Assembly: GCA_002353225.1 (NCBI GenBank)
Contig: DEJF01000047.1
Location: 131,684 to 175,658, forward strand
Reading direction: 5' to 3'
Origin: Prevotella sp. UBA2755
Lineage (GTDB): Bacteria > Bacteroidota > Bacteroidia > Bacteroidales > Bacteroidaceae
DNA: 43,975 nucleotides
Positions 23,715 through 33,527 of this stretch are shown here, piece after piece; position 1 is the first letter of the stretch; each line of letters begins with the position of its first letter. The notes under the pieces were generated by a model. That model did no database searches, was not told the DNA's origin, and saw only the letters and a program-made list of their open reading frames with translations. The position numbers were made by a program, and so were the translations under genes.

Positions 23715-26065
23715 TTATAAAAATTCCACGAAACGCCTAAGCGCAGTACATTGCCATTCACAGGATAGTGAGGGGCAAGGAAAATCATCTTATTCCCCGA
23801 CGCGTTATTCACATGACTCATCATGATGAAGAAACGGGCACGCTTCAGGTGGAAGTTAGCATAGACATCCACGAAAGGATAGTTTCCAAGTTCTATGCGG
23901 TTGTCCTTGTCCATGTGGATGGCAAATTGTCCTAACTGCGGGACATAGTCTGGCGCATAGTATTTGGTGAAGAAGGTCGCGTCACCACCCAGTTCCACAC
24001 TGAGTACCTTCGCGATCTTAAACTTCAGATACAGGTTCGTGAAGATATTCAGAGCAGGCACTGGCAGCACCTCCTTATTACTGGAGTGCTGATAGGTGAT
24101 CACATTCTCCCAGTTGAGGATGCCCAGGCGGAAATTCTGTCGGAGTTGTGCCGTGAGGAGATTGATATTACCGCTCTCCTGATAGACACCTGCTGTCAGT
24201 CCTGAGCGTCCATAGGACTCTGTGATGTTATAGTCCATACCGAAATAGGTGTAGTTCTGGATCTCGTCTACGGCAATGCGCAGTTGGGTGTTGGTCTTTG
24301 GATACGAGAAAATACCTTCGATATGGGTATGTGTCTCTTTCGAAAGGTCGGAGTCATCCCACCATAGATGCTTGGAGTGGTATTTCCTTTGGAAGAAGGT
24401 GGGATTAAGGCGGTGGAAGTATGCCTTAGCCGCCAACTGCACCGTGTCACCAAACAACGGGAAGTTCAGGTCTGTAGAGAAGTCGACTTTAAGGGAACCA
24501 GCGTCAGCCCCTGCCACCCAAGTCTCAAGTGCCACGTTATAATGAAGTGTCTTTCCCTGTGTCTTGGATATCTGTCCACCTACGCTCAGATGTCCTTCCG
24601 TCCATTTGTTCATGTAATAGGTGTCTGAGCCTTCGTCTAAGTCTGGCATCTGGAACTTACGGTGGTCATAACTGATGAAGCCTTTGATGCCTGCCTTTGC
24701 GTATTTGTTGAAACCTTCCAAGAGGGCAATGGCAAATGTGTTCTTGAAAGATACGTACTTGGTCTTGTCGTAGATGGAGTCATTGCCGTATTTGCCCTCG
24801 TCATTATATTTATAAAAGGTGTTCAGATAATAGTCCGTTGGCGAGTTATAAGCCTGATAGATACGACTGTAACTGTTGATGTCAAGGGTGTGAATGAAAC
24901 TGGTGACGGGTACATACACTCGTTTCATGGTGGCATCAATAGAGTCTTGTTGTGCCTGTGCCGCCATCAGACTGTCGAGTTGTTGCTGGGACTCCACTCG
25001 TACACGGGTAGAGTCATCCATGACGGGCTTCTCCCCGTCTTTTGGCAAGTCACCGGCGATACGCGCGTTCTCAGGGCGACCAGTAGGCAGGTCTCCTGCC
25101 ACCTTACCGCCTTTGCGTCCTAAGTTCCTGTCACCCTCCTTGTTCTTGTTCTCTCTTGCCTCTTTGTCTTTTGCCGAGGCTGCCGCAAACTGTCGAGCCT
25201 TGATCTCCTCCTCCGTCATCTTCACCTTACGGTAAAAACCGATGTTGTAACGATGGGAGAGGAATAGGTGAATAGAGTTGTTGCGGTTCCAGTTCTTAGA
25301 AAGTACGGTAGGTATCTCCTCTTCGGAAAACTGGTCGTCGAAACTCTCAGGATGTGTGATGTATCTGTCATCACCAATACCACCATTCTCCGTTGCCTTG
25401 CGATGATAGGTGGAGAACAGGGCGTGCATCTGATAGCGGTCACCGACATAGGTACCATACAGGCTTGCCCGGAAATGGGAGTTACTTTGATTCTGGTAAT
25501 AACCACGGGCATAATGGTAGTCCAAGTCGAATCCTAATCCTAAGCGTTTATTGGCGTTGATACCGAACTTGGCATCGATATGGTCTTCTCCATTCTGCTT
25601 GTTACCGCAGTTGTCATAACTGATGTTAGTATAAGGAGAGAGCGTGTTCAGGAAAAGAAACTGGTCTGGCTCCTTAGTGGTATAGTCGTATGGCTGTGTA
25701 AAGAAGAACTGACTCGTCTGTGGACGGTCTATGACAATACGACTTAAACGGGAAGAGTAGTTGTTGCCGATGGAGTTATACTCACCATAGATGCCCGTAT
25801 TGAAGATGGTGTTCTGGTAAAGATGGGGCATCGTGTCAAGTTCTGTGGGATGAATGTCGCCAAACTGTCTGTCTACAGTCCATGCACGAACACCACGAGG
25901 TATCTCCTTGTTTTGAACGGAGTCACGACGGTTCGGGTTGAAATTGCCATTACGCTCGTCACGCTGGGTGATTTGTCCGTTCTCGTCAATCTGGTTATAC
26001 ACTTGTGCCTGCACAGCGGTGGCGATGCAGGCAAAGAGTAGGAGGGTTGCGGTTTCTTTCTTCAA
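23711..26065 (-). CDS. Putative outer-membrane porin (Porin_10-like)
   Basis: 784 residues. The start codon is TTG (26065-26063), overlapping the stop of the small gene before it (TTGA). No ATG lies near, and this start gives a proper signal peptide (K-K-E-T-A-T-L-L-L ... V-Q-A-Q). Many alternating beta strands and a C-terminus in W-N-F-Y-N point to a barrel. A charged, low-complexity insert (about 285-395: K-D-K-E-A-R-E-N-K-N-K, R-G-G-K-V-A-G-D-L-P) interrupts it, probably an external or periplasmic loop. It resembles the Bacteroidota putative porin family (PF14121). The transported substrate is unknown. Last gene of a three-gene coupled operon. Confidence 0.82.
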   Translation of the reverse strand: MKKETATLLLFACIATAVQAQVYNQIDENGQITQRDERNGNFNPNRRDSVQNKEIPRGVRAWTVDRQFGDIHPTELDTMPHLYQNTIFNTGIYGEYNSIGNNYSSRLSRIVIDRPQTSQFFFTQPYDYTTKEPDQFLFLNTLSPYTNISYDNCGNKQNGEDHIDAKFGINANKRLGLGFDLDYHYARGYYQNQSNSHFRASLYGTYVGDRYQMHALFSTYHRKATENGGIGDDRYITHPESFDDQFSEEEIPTVLSKNWNRNNSIHLFLSHRYNIGFYRKVKMTEEEIKARQFAAASAKDKEARENKNKEGDRNLGRKGGKVAGDLPTGRPENARIAGDLPKDGEKPVMDDSTRVRVESQQQLDSLMAAQAQQDSIDATMKRVYVPVTSFIHTLDINSYSRIYQAYNSPTDYYLNTFYKYNDEGKYGNDSIYDKTKYVSFKNTFAIALLEGFNKYAKAGIKGFISYDHRKFQMPDLDEGSDTYYMNKWTEGHLSVGGQISKTQGKTLHYNVALETWVAGADAGSLKVDFSTDLNFPLFGDTVQLAAKAYFHRLNPTFFQRKYHSKHLWWDDSDLSKETHTHIEGIFSYPKTNTQLRIAVDEIQNYTYFGMDYNITESYGRSGLTAGVYQESGNINLLTAQLRQNFRLGILNWENVITYQHSSNKEVLPVPALNIFTNLYLKFKIAKVLSVELGGDATFFTKYYAPDYVPQLGQFAIHMDKDNRIELGNYPFVDVYANFHLKRARFFIMMSHVNNASGNKMIFLAPHYPVNGNVLRLGVSWNFYN

Positions 26066-26235
26066 GACTTGTCTTCTAATTTGAGGAGGCGCACGGTGAC
26101 CTCAATGAACTTGAATGCCATGGCTCCAATGATAATATAGGTACCTGTCTCCTTGTTGCCCCAATAGAAAAGAGCCATTCCGACAGCGGCACCAATGATG
26201 AAAATCGTGTTGAGGATATTACGAAGGAGTCTCAT
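26062..26235 (-). CDS. Small membrane protein (57 aa) between DUF4468 and porin genes
   Basis: The ATG (26235-26233) overlaps the DUF4468 stop as ATGA, and its own TGA (26064-26062) overlaps the TTG start of the porin. Two hydrophobic segments (about 8-24 and 32-46) with L-F-Y-W-G-N-K-E-T-G-T-Y between; the C-terminus is charged. The overlaps at both ends strongly support translation. Function unknown; the context suggests the envelope. Confidence 0.75.
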   Translation of the reverse strand: MRLLRNILNTIFIIGAAVGMALFYWGNKETGTYIIIGAMAFKFIEVTVRLLKLEDKS

Positions 26236-26858
26236 TTCAGCAAGTCCTCAATCTTGTTAAACAGATAGTCCTTACGGTCAATGGTCTTACGACGGAACTT
26301 ACCTGACAAGGGAAGCAACTTGGTGTTCTTCTTGTTGACTGCCTCCTTGTCGACAATCCACTCCTCTGCCTTGTATCGCTGGGGATTACGCATCTCCTCA
26401 TATAAGTACTTGATATGTGACATCTCCATCGTGACCTTACCGTCTTGGCAAGCGGCTTTCAGTACATAATAAAGACGGGTACGGTCTAAGGAGATAGCGT
26501 TACTCTTGAATACCAGCCATTCCTCATAACTGGCTCCCAACTCATAATCGGTGGTGTCCGCCTTCACTATCTGACTGTTAATCTGGTTAGGCTCACGGGT
26601 CTCGTCCTGCAGGAACTTACCGATGATATTGTATAGTTCGAATGCTGTCTTTCCAGGAGCCTCGAAAGACTTGCTGAATACGACTTTGCCGTCAACGACA
26701 GGGACAGCCCCTTGTAAATATTTCTCGTCGGGGTTGGGCTTTACTACGACCACCTTAGCGGCTTCTTCTTTCTTTACTTCTTGCTTTTCCCATGTGTTCT
26801 GGGCAAAACTCGTCATTGGTATGCTCACTAAGAGCATCATCCATACAGATTTCTTCAT
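26232..26858 (-). CDS. DUF4468 domain protein with signal peptide
   Basis: 208 residues. Signal peptide ending S-F-A-Q (about 19). The body has a TATA-box-protein-like DUF4468 pattern (V-V-F-S-K-S-F-E-A-P-G-K-T, Y-E-L-G-A-S-Y-E-E-W-L-V-F, R-L-Y-Y-V-L-K-A), as in many periplasmic Bacteroidota proteins. The C-terminus is basic. A TACTTTTG element (complement of 26887-26894) lies about 29 bases before the start. It is first of the coupled three-gene set ending with the porin, so it may help porin assembly or sense the envelope; that is inference. Confidence 0.8.
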   Translation of the reverse strand: MKKSVWMMLLVSIPMTSFAQNTWEKQEVKKEEAAKVVVVKPNPDEKYLQGAVPVVDGKVVFSKSFEAPGKTAFELYNIIGKFLQDETREPNQINSQIVKADTTDYELGASYEEWLVFKSNAISLDRTRLYYVLKAACQDGKVTMEMSHIKYLYEEMRNPQRYKAEEWIVDKEAVNKKNTKLLPLSGKFRRKTIDRKDYLFNKIEDLLK

Positions 26859-26932
26859 AGTTCTTAATTCTATAGATATTTGGATGCAAAAGTACGAAAT
26901 AATGACAGAACTGCCTAATAAATTATGATAAT

Positions 26933-28963
26933 TTATTTTAATTCGAGTTCTTTCTGTAAGCGTACGATCTCGTCACGGTATTGTGCGGCTTGCAGAAAAT
27001 CAAGTTTCTTGGCTGCCTCTTTCATCAGTCGCGTTGTCTCGGCAATACTCTTCTCCAGTTGTGGACGAGTCATCCGCTGTACGATAGGATCAGCGGCAAA
27101 GGCACCTTGCTCCATCGGACTGATATAGGCTGTCTGTGCCTGCTTGCTATCCTCCTCGTCACCCGTAAACTGACGCAGGTCACTTTGCTTGAGTGCCTTC
27201 TCGATCTGCTTGGGCGTGATACCGTGCTCCTCGTTATAGCGCATCTGCTTCTGGCGTCTCCGTGCCGTCTCGTCGATGGTGAGTTGCATGGAGGCAGTGA
27301 TGGTGTCGGCATACATGATCACTTTTCCATTGACATTACGGGCGGCGCGTCCTGCCGTCTGTGTCAGAGAGCGGTGGGAACGGAGGAATCCCTCTTTGTC
27401 CGCATCCAGTATTGCCACTAATGAAACCTCTGGTAAGTCGAGTCCCTCACGGAGCAGATTGACTCCTACTAGCACATCGTATGTCCCGTTGCGCAGATTC
27501 TCCAGGATCTTCACACGGTCGAGAGTGGTCACCTCACTATGGATATACGCTGTCTGGATACCGTGGTTCAGCAGGTATTCACTCAGTTCCTCCGCCATGC
27601 GTTTAGTGAGGGTTGTCACCAGTACACGCTCTTTCCGATGTACACGTGTCTGTATCTCATCCATCAGGTCGTCTATCTGGTTCTCTGTGGGGCGTACCTC
27701 TATCTCCGGGTCAAGGAGTCCCGTAGGGCGGATAAGTTGCTCCACGACAACACCTTCCGCCTCGTTTAACTCATAATCCGCAGGAGTCGCACTGACATAG
27801 ATCACCTGATTCGTCATCTGTTGGAATTCCTCGAAAGTCAACGGGCGGTTGTCGAAGGCGGCAGGCAGACGGAAGCCGAACTCCACCAGATTGGTCTTAC
27901 GGGCACGGTCACCTCCATACATGGCACCGATCTGCGGTACGCTGACATGACTCTCATCAATCATCAGCAGATAGTCTTCGGGGAAGAAATCAAGCAGACA
28001 ATAAGGGCGCTCACCTGCCTGTCTGCCGTCAAAATAGCGGGAGTAGTTCTCAATACCAGAGCAGTGCCCCAGTTCCTTGATCATCTCCATGTCATATTCC
28101 ACACGTTCCTTGATGCGCTGTGCCTTGATACCGTCACCCAGTTCCTCGAAGAATGCCACTTGTTTGACTAAATCGTCCTGAATTTGACGGATGGCGATGT
28201 TGGTTTGCTCCTGGGAGGTCATGAAGAGATTGGCAGGGTAGAGTTTATACTCCTCGAAAGAGGCAAGACGGTCCATCGTCATGGCATCCAGTTCCTCGAT
28301 GGCATCTATCTCGTCGTCCCAGAAAGTGATGCGTAATACAGCCTCGTTATATGCCATGGCGATATCTACAGTATCTCCTTTTACCCGGAAGCATCCGCGT
28401 TTCAGTTCCAGGTCGTTCCTGACGTATAAGGCGGCTACCAATTTTCTTAACAAAGCATTGCGGTCAAGAATCTGTCCTTTGTGAATCTCTATGACATTCT
28501 CATGTAAGGCGACAGGACTTCCCATACCGTAAATACAACTAACAGAAGATACAACGATTACGTCTTTTCTTCCTGACAACAAAGCACTTACCGCACGAAG
28601 TCTAAGACGGTCAATCTCCTCGTTGATGGCAAGGTCTTTCTCAATGTAGGTGTCCGTAGTAGGCAGGTATGCCTCTGGCTGGTAATAGTCATAATAACTG
28701 ACATAATACTCGACAGCATTGTCAGGAAAGAAACCTCTCATCTCCTCATATAACTGGGCGGCAAGTGTCTTGTTGTGTGAGAGAATCAGGGTAGGGCGGT
28801 TGATGTTGGCAATAACATTCGCCATCGTAAAGGTCTTACCAGAGCCGGTTACACCCAACAACACCTGTGCTTTGTCACCTCTGTTCAGTCCGTCTGTCAA
28901 CTGACGGATAGCCTCAGGCTGGTCGCCTGTCGGTTTGTATTTTGAAGTTAAATTGAAGTTCAT
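26933..28963 (-). CDS. uvrB: Excinuclease ABC subunit B
   Basis: 676 residues from ATG 28963 (M-N-F-N-L-T-S-K-Y-K-P-T-G-D-Q-P); an earlier in-frame ATG gives an atypical extension. Walker A G-V-T-G-S-G-K-T at 37-44, the beta-hairpin Y-Y-D-Y-Y-Q-P-E-A-Y near 90-99, D-E-S-H, helicase motifs ending Q-T-A-G-R-A-A-R-N, and a C-terminal UVR motif that contacts UvrC. It verifies lesions in nucleotide excision repair. A possible TAATTTTG (complement of 28970-28977) lies only 6 bases before the start, which would make the mRNA nearly leaderless. No uvrA or uvrC is nearby. Confidence 0.97.
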   Translation of the reverse strand: MNFNLTSKYKPTGDQPEAIRQLTDGLNRGDKAQVLLGVTGSGKTFTMANVIANINRPTLILSHNKTLAAQLYEEMRGFFPDNAVEYYVSYYDYYQPEAYLPTTDTYIEKDLAINEEIDRLRLRAVSALLSGRKDVIVVSSVSCIYGMGSPVALHENVIEIHKGQILDRNALLRKLVAALYVRNDLELKRGCFRVKGDTVDIAMAYNEAVLRITFWDDEIDAIEELDAMTMDRLASFEEYKLYPANLFMTSQEQTNIAIRQIQDDLVKQVAFFEELGDGIKAQRIKERVEYDMEMIKELGHCSGIENYSRYFDGRQAGERPYCLLDFFPEDYLLMIDESHVSVPQIGAMYGGDRARKTNLVEFGFRLPAAFDNRPLTFEEFQQMTNQVIYVSATPADYELNEAEGVVVEQLIRPTGLLDPEIEVRPTENQIDDLMDEIQTRVHRKERVLVTTLTKRMAEELSEYLLNHGIQTAYIHSEVTTLDRVKILENLRNGTYDVLVGVNLLREGLDLPEVSLVAILDADKEGFLRSHRSLTQTAGRAARNVNGKVIMYADTITASMQLTIDETARRRQKQMRYNEEHGITPKQIEKALKQSDLRQFTGDEEDSKQAQTAYISPMEQGAFAADPIVQRMTRPQLEKSIAETTRLMKEAAKKLDFLQAAQYRDEIVRLQKELELK

Positions 28964-29039
28964 AAGGTACAAAATTACGAAATTTCTTCGTAACAAACGT
29001 TATAATCCTAAGATAATTGCTAAAATTCGTTTGTTTTCC

Positions 29040-29070
29040 TTTGGAATTAACGGAAAAATGACTACTTTTG
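29040..29070 (+). promoter_or_regulatory. Promoter of bamD-rpoZ-DUF4293
   Basis: TTTG at 29040-29043, a 19-base spacer, TACTTTTG at 29063-29070, 20 bases before the bamD ATG. Confidence 0.8.
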
Positions 29071-29090
29071 CACGTCAAATTTGATATAGG

Positions 29091-29918
29091 ATGAATAAAA
29101 GCAATCTCTTGACACTCTGTCTGGCGGCTATTTTGAGTAGTTGCGCCTCAGAGTTTAATAAGGTCTATAAATATGCGGATAACGATTATAAGTACGAATA
29201 TGCCAAGCAGTGCTTTGCCATGGGAAAGTTTCAGCAGGCAAGTTCGTTGCTTCAGGATGTGGTAATGCTTAAGAAGGGAAAGGACAACGCACAGGAATGC
29301 TTGTATTTGCTGGGTATGTCACAATATTGTAATCGTGATTATGAGTCGGCAAGTTCCACTTTCAAGAAGTATTATTCAAGTTATCCTAAAGGCATCTTCG
29401 CAGAACAGGCGTCTTTCTATGTAGGACAGTCCTTATATAGTAGTGCGCCGGAGCCACGTCTGGACCAGACACCTACTGTGGGTGCCATCAACGCCTATCA
29501 GCAGTTCCTCGACCTCTTTCCTGACTCGGAGTTAAGACCTATCGCCCAGAAGCGTTTGTTTGACTTGCAGGACAATTTAGTACAGAAAGAATTTCTCTCA
29601 GCCCAGTTGTATTACAACCTCGGTGGTTATTTTGGTAATATCAATTCCAATACTGAGAGTAATTACGAGGCATGTATCATCACAGCCCAGAACGCCTTGA
29701 AGAACTATCCTTATACGAAGATTCGTGAGAAGTTCTCTCTGCTGATCATGAAGAGTAAGTTCTATCTCGCAGAGAATAGTTCTGAGGAAAAGCGCCTTGA
29801 ACGTTATCGTGACGCAGAGGATGAGTGCTATGGCTTTCTCAATGAATTCCCTGAGTCAAAGGAATGTGAGACGGCAGAGAAGTTTATCGCAAAGTGTAAG
29901 AAAATAACAAAAGAATAA
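29091..29918 (+). CDS. bamD: Outer membrane assembly lipoprotein BamD
   Basis: 275 residues. A lipoprotein signal ends at L-S-S-C (C18). The body is made of TPR-like helix pairs (about 30-265), with typical segments such as Y-A-K-Q-C-F-A-M-G-K-F and F-K-K-Y-Y-S-S-Y-P-K. BamD is the essential lipoprotein partner of BamA in inserting outer-membrane beta barrels. The order bamD, omega subunit, DUF4293 is, from memory, conserved in Bacteroidetes, and supports the call. Confidence 0.92.
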   Translation: MNKSNLLTLCLAAILSSCASEFNKVYKYADNDYKYEYAKQCFAMGKFQQASSLLQDVVMLKKGKDNAQECLYLLGMSQYCNRDYESASSTFKKYYSSYPKGIFAEQASFYVGQSLYSSAPEPRLDQTPTVGAINAYQQFLDLFPDSELRPIAQKRLFDLQDNLVQKEFLSAQLYYNLGGYFGNINSNTESNYEACIITAQNALKNYPYTKIREKFSLLIMKSKFYLAENSSEEKRLERYRDAEDECYGFLNEFPESKECETAEKFIAKCKKITKE

Positions 29919-29921
29919 AAT

Positions 29922-30266
29922 ATGGATTACAAGAAATCAAAAGCACCAGTTAACACAGTGACTCGTAACATCATGGATCTCTGTGAGGAGACTGGAAACA
30001 TCTATGAGAGTGTGGTTATTATCTCTAAGCGTGCCAATCAGATCAGTGTACAGATCAAAGAGGACCTGAGCAAGAAACTGGCAGAGTTCGCGTCTTATAA
30101 TGATTCTTTGGAGGAGGTCTTCGAGAATCGCGAACAGATAGAGATCTCCCGTTATTATGAGAAACTCCCCAAACCATCATTGCTTGCCACTCAGGAGTTT
30201 GTTGAGGATAAGGTATACTGGCGTGACCCCGCTCGTGAGCAGGCTATGCAGGAAGGGAGTCTGTAA
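29922..30266 (+). CDS. rpoZ: RNA polymerase omega subunit
   Basis: 114 residues, starting 3 bases after bamD. It contains the omega/RPB6 signature region V-T-R-N-I-M-D-L-C-E-E-T-G-N-I-Y-E-S-V and S-K-R-A-N-Q-I, as in Bacteroidetes omega proteins. Omega helps beta-prime fold and join the core enzyme. The C-terminal half is longer than in E. coli and of the Bacteroidetes type (Y-Y-E-K-L-P-K-P-S). Co-transcribed with bamD and the DUF4293 gene. Confidence 0.85.
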   Translation: MDYKKSKAPVNTVTRNIMDLCEETGNIYESVVIISKRANQISVQIKEDLSKKLAEFASYNDSLEEVFENREQIEISRYYEKLPKPSLLATQEFVEDKVYWRDPAREQAMQEGSL

Positions 30267-30269
30267 GAT

Positions 30270-30722
30270 ATGATACAGCGTAAACAAACGATATTTCTCT
30301 TCCTTGCCGCCGTGTTTGGCATCCTTGCATTATGTATGCAACTTGCCACAGTGTCGTTAGAGGGATTGACTACTTATCGTGTATTTAGTCTTTGGGCAAT
30401 AGGGCAGAATGGGGCTTCTACTTTCATTCCCTGTCCTTTGTTTATCCTGATGTTGTTATCCACAACATTGAGTGTCTGCACCATATTTATATATAAGCGT
30501 CGTCCTTTGCAGGCTCGTTTGTGTATGGTCAATATCTTTATCATGGTATTGTGGTATATCGCAATGATAGTGGTCAGCAAACAGTTGGCACCCGATGCGA
30601 TGAATTTCCATTTAGAGATAGCGTCATCTTTTCCCGCAGTAGTGGCGATCCTTCAGTTTATGGCGCGTAAGGGAATCATTGCTGACGAGAAGTTAGTACG
30701 TGCCGCAGACAGGATTAGGTAA
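30270..30722 (+). CDS. DUF4293 family membrane protein
   Basis: 150 residues with four predicted membrane helices (about 8-27, 50-75, 82-103 and 117-133). The start M-I-Q-R-K-Q-T-I-F-L-F-L is typical of the DUF4293 family of Bacteroidetes. Function unknown. It is the last gene before the terminator at 30741-30778; the spacing of 3 bases from rpoZ supports one operon. Confidence 0.85.
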   Translation: MIQRKQTIFLFLAAVFGILALCMQLATVSLEGLTTYRVFSLWAIGQNGASTFIPCPLFILMLLSTTLSVCTIFIYKRRPLQARLCMVNIFIMVLWYIAMIVVSKQLAPDAMNFHLEIASSFPAVVAILQFMARKGIIADEKLVRAADRIR

Positions 30723-30740
30723 TTTGGAAATCATGAAACA

Positions 30741-30778
30741 AAAAAGATGAGGAAGCATTAACACTTCCTCATCTTTTT
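30741..30778. terminator. Bidirectional terminator between DUF4293 gene and valS
   Basis: AAAAAGATGAGGAAG (30741-30755) pairs perfectly with 30764-30778 around CATTAACA. A and T runs on the two sides let it work in both directions; valS converges from the right. Confidence 0.95.
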
Positions 30779-30798
30779 TGTATTGATGTCCCTGTCTG

Positions 30799-33507
30799 TT
30801 ATTTCTGAGCACGAAGTGCGGCAAGGGATTCCTTGAGAGCGGCAATCTTCTCCTCAGAGTCACTCTGCTTCTTACGCTCTAAAGCAACAACGGCTTCAGG
30901 GGCATTCGCAACGAATCGCTCGTTGGAGAGTTTCTTCATCACACCGGCGAGGAAACCTTCGAGGTGCTTTAACTGTGCCTCCTGTTTCTCAATCTCTGCA
31001 TCGATGTCAATCATGTTACCAAGAGGAACGGCAAACTCGTCGGTTCCAACCATGAAGGCAGAAGCGGTGGCGTCTTTCTCGTTGACTACCTCAATAACAC
31101 TTACATTCGCCATCTTCACAATAGCGGCAGTGTATGCCTCGTAGTGGTTAACAGATACAGCCTGTAATTCCAGTGACTCTTTCGGGGCGATGTTCTTCTG
31201 GTTACGTACCATACGGACACCACTGACGATTTGCTTTACCTGCTCGATATCATCGGCAAGTTTCTTTTCCGTTGCAGTAGGAGCATCGAGTTTCAGGCTC
31301 TCACGCATGATGCTCTCACCAGCCTTACGCTCATAGAGTGCCTGCCATAACTCTTCCGTGATGAATGGCATGAAGGGATGCAGCATCTTCAACAGGATAT
31401 CAAAGAAGCGGAGAGTCGCTTCATAGGTTGTCTTGTCGATAGGTTGTGGCTCACCATTGATATAGGCAGGCTTCACCATCTCCAGATACCAACTGGAGAA
31501 CTCGTCCCAGAACAGTTTGTAGACAGCCATCAAAGCCTCGGAGATACGATACTTGGAGAACAAGTCTTGTAACTCCTCGTTGACGAGTTTCAGTTTTGCC
31601 TCAAACCATGCCACGGCAGTCTTGCTTGCCTCAGCCTGCTCAATGTCTGCAACTTGCCATCCTTTGACCAAACGGAAAGCGTTCCATATCTTATTATTGA
31701 AGTTACGACCTTGCTCACACAGACTCTCGTCAAAGAGGATGTCATTGCCGGCAGGAGCGGAGAGCATCATACCCATACGTACACCGTCGGCTCCGAATTT
31801 CTCTATCAGTTCAATGGGGTCAGGTGAGTTGCCCAGTGACTTAGACATCTTACGCCCTAACTTGTCACGGACGATACCCGTAAAGTAGACATGCTTGAAT
31901 GGCATCTTCCCAACATACTCATAACCAGCCATAATCATACGAGCCACCCAGAAGAAAATGATATCCGGACCCGTAACGAGGTCTGAGGTGGGGTAGTAAT
32001 AGGCAAGTTCCTCGCTCTTAGGATTGTTGATGCCGTCGAAGAGGGAGATAGGCCACAGCCATGAGGAGAACCAGGTGTCGAGGGCATCCTCATCCTGACG
32101 CAGGTCAGCGTCTGTCACTGCTGGGTTCTTCTGTTTGACAAGTTCAAGAGCCTTCTCACGATTCTCGGCTACCACGAAGTCGCCCTCCTCATTATAATAA
32201 TAAGCAGGGATGCGGTGACCCCACCAGAGTTGACGTGAGATGCACCAGTCCTGGATATTCTCCAGCCAGTTCTTATAGGTCGTCTTGTATTTCGTGGGAT
32301 AGAACTTGATATCGTCATTCATGACAGGCGGCAGTGCGATGTCAGCAAAATGCTTCATCTTCAGGAACCACTGCAAAGAAAGACGAGGCTCAATGGCAGT
32401 GTCAGGATTACGCTCTGAGTAGCCCACCTTATTAGTATAGTCTTCAATACGCTCCATCAGACCAGCCTCCTGTAAGTCCTTGGCAATCTGCTTGCGGCAG
32501 TCAAAGCGGTCCATACCTACGTATAATGGTGACTGCTCGGAGATGGTACCGTCAGCATTGAAGATGTCAATCGTCTCCAAGTTGTGGGTCTTCCCCAACA
32601 TATAGTCGTTGGTGTCGTGGGCTGGTGTCACTTTCAGACAGCCCGTACCGAATTCGATGTCCACGTAACGGTCCTCGATGACAGGAATCACACGGTTCAC
32701 CAGTGGTACGATCACCTTACGGCCTTTCAGCCACTGGTTCTTCGGATCCTTAGGGTTGATACACATGGCGGTATCACCCATGATGGTCTCTGGACGGGTG
32801 GTGGCAACGACGGCATAATAACCTTTGGCATCCTTGTGGATGATGTTGCCGGCTTGTTCAAGTTCCTCTTGGTTCTCTAAGTTTCCTAACCCATCAACAT
32901 AATATTTCAAATGGAATAGGTGACTCTTCTCCTCACGGTAGATGACCTCTTCGGTAGAAAGTGCCGTCAAAGCCTTGGGGTCCCAATTGACCATGCGAAG
33001 ACCGCGATAGATGAGTCCTTTGTTGTAGAGGTCAACGAAAACCTTGATGACACTCTCTGAACGTTTCTCGTCCATCGTGAAGGCAGTACGGTCCCAGTCG
33101 CAAGACGCTCCCAAGCGGCGCAGTTGCTTGAGGATGATACCTCCATGCTCATCCGTCCAGTTCCAAGCGTGCTTCAGGAACTCCTCGCGGGTCAGGTCGT
33201 GTTTCTTAATACCTTGCTCAGCAAGTTTCTTCACCACTTTAGCCTCTGTGGCAATAGAAGCATGGTCGGTACCAGGTACCCAGCAGGCGTTCTTGCCTTC
33301 CATACGGGCACGGCGCACCAGAATATCCTGGATAGTATTATTCAACATGTGTCCCATGTGAAGCACACCCGTCACATTGGGGGGTGGGATGACAATTGTA
33401 TAAGGCTCACGTCCGTCAGGCTTGCTGGCAAACAATTTGTTGTCCAGCCAGTACTGATACCATTTTGATTCGACCTCCTTAGGGTCATATTTACTTGCTA
33501 GTTCCAT
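30799..33507 (-). CDS. valS: Valine--tRNA ligase
   Basis: 902 residues, full length. Class I synthetase signatures: P-P-P-N-V-T-G-V-L-H-M-G-H (HIGH motif H50-M-G-H53) and G-R-K-M-S-K-S-L-G-N. An editing (CP1) domain lies between, with T-T-R-P-E-T-I-M-G-D-T-A. The C-terminal part has the anticodon-binding helices and a charged coiled-coil arm typical of ValRS (I-E-K-Q-E-A-Q-L-K-H-L-E ...). It charges tRNA-Val in the cytoplasm. Own promoter at 33528-33559 on the minus strand. Confidence 0.98.
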   Translation of the reverse strand: MELASKYDPKEVESKWYQYWLDNKLFASKPDGREPYTIVIPPPNVTGVLHMGHMLNNTIQDILVRRARMEGKNACWVPGTDHASIATEAKVVKKLAEQGIKKHDLTREEFLKHAWNWTDEHGGIILKQLRRLGASCDWDRTAFTMDEKRSESVIKVFVDLYNKGLIYRGLRMVNWDPKALTALSTEEVIYREEKSHLFHLKYYVDGLGNLENQEELEQAGNIIHKDAKGYYAVVATTRPETIMGDTAMCINPKDPKNQWLKGRKVIVPLVNRVIPVIEDRYVDIEFGTGCLKVTPAHDTNDYMLGKTHNLETIDIFNADGTISEQSPLYVGMDRFDCRKQIAKDLQEAGLMERIEDYTNKVGYSERNPDTAIEPRLSLQWFLKMKHFADIALPPVMNDDIKFYPTKYKTTYKNWLENIQDWCISRQLWWGHRIPAYYYNEEGDFVVAENREKALELVKQKNPAVTDADLRQDEDALDTWFSSWLWPISLFDGINNPKSEELAYYYPTSDLVTGPDIIFFWVARMIMAGYEYVGKMPFKHVYFTGIVRDKLGRKMSKSLGNSPDPIELIEKFGADGVRMGMMLSAPAGNDILFDESLCEQGRNFNNKIWNAFRLVKGWQVADIEQAEASKTAVAWFEAKLKLVNEELQDLFSKYRISEALMAVYKLFWDEFSSWYLEMVKPAYINGEPQPIDKTTYEATLRFFDILLKMLHPFMPFITEELWQALYERKAGESIMRESLKLDAPTATEKKLADDIEQVKQIVSGVRMVRNQKNIAPKESLELQAVSVNHYEAYTAAIVKMANVSVIEVVNEKDATASAFMVGTDEFAVPLGNMIDIDAEIEKQEAQLKHLEGFLAGVMKKLSNERFVANAPEAVVALERKKQSDSEEKIAALKESLAALRAQK

Positions 33508-33527
33508 ACTTATTAATTAATGACGTG

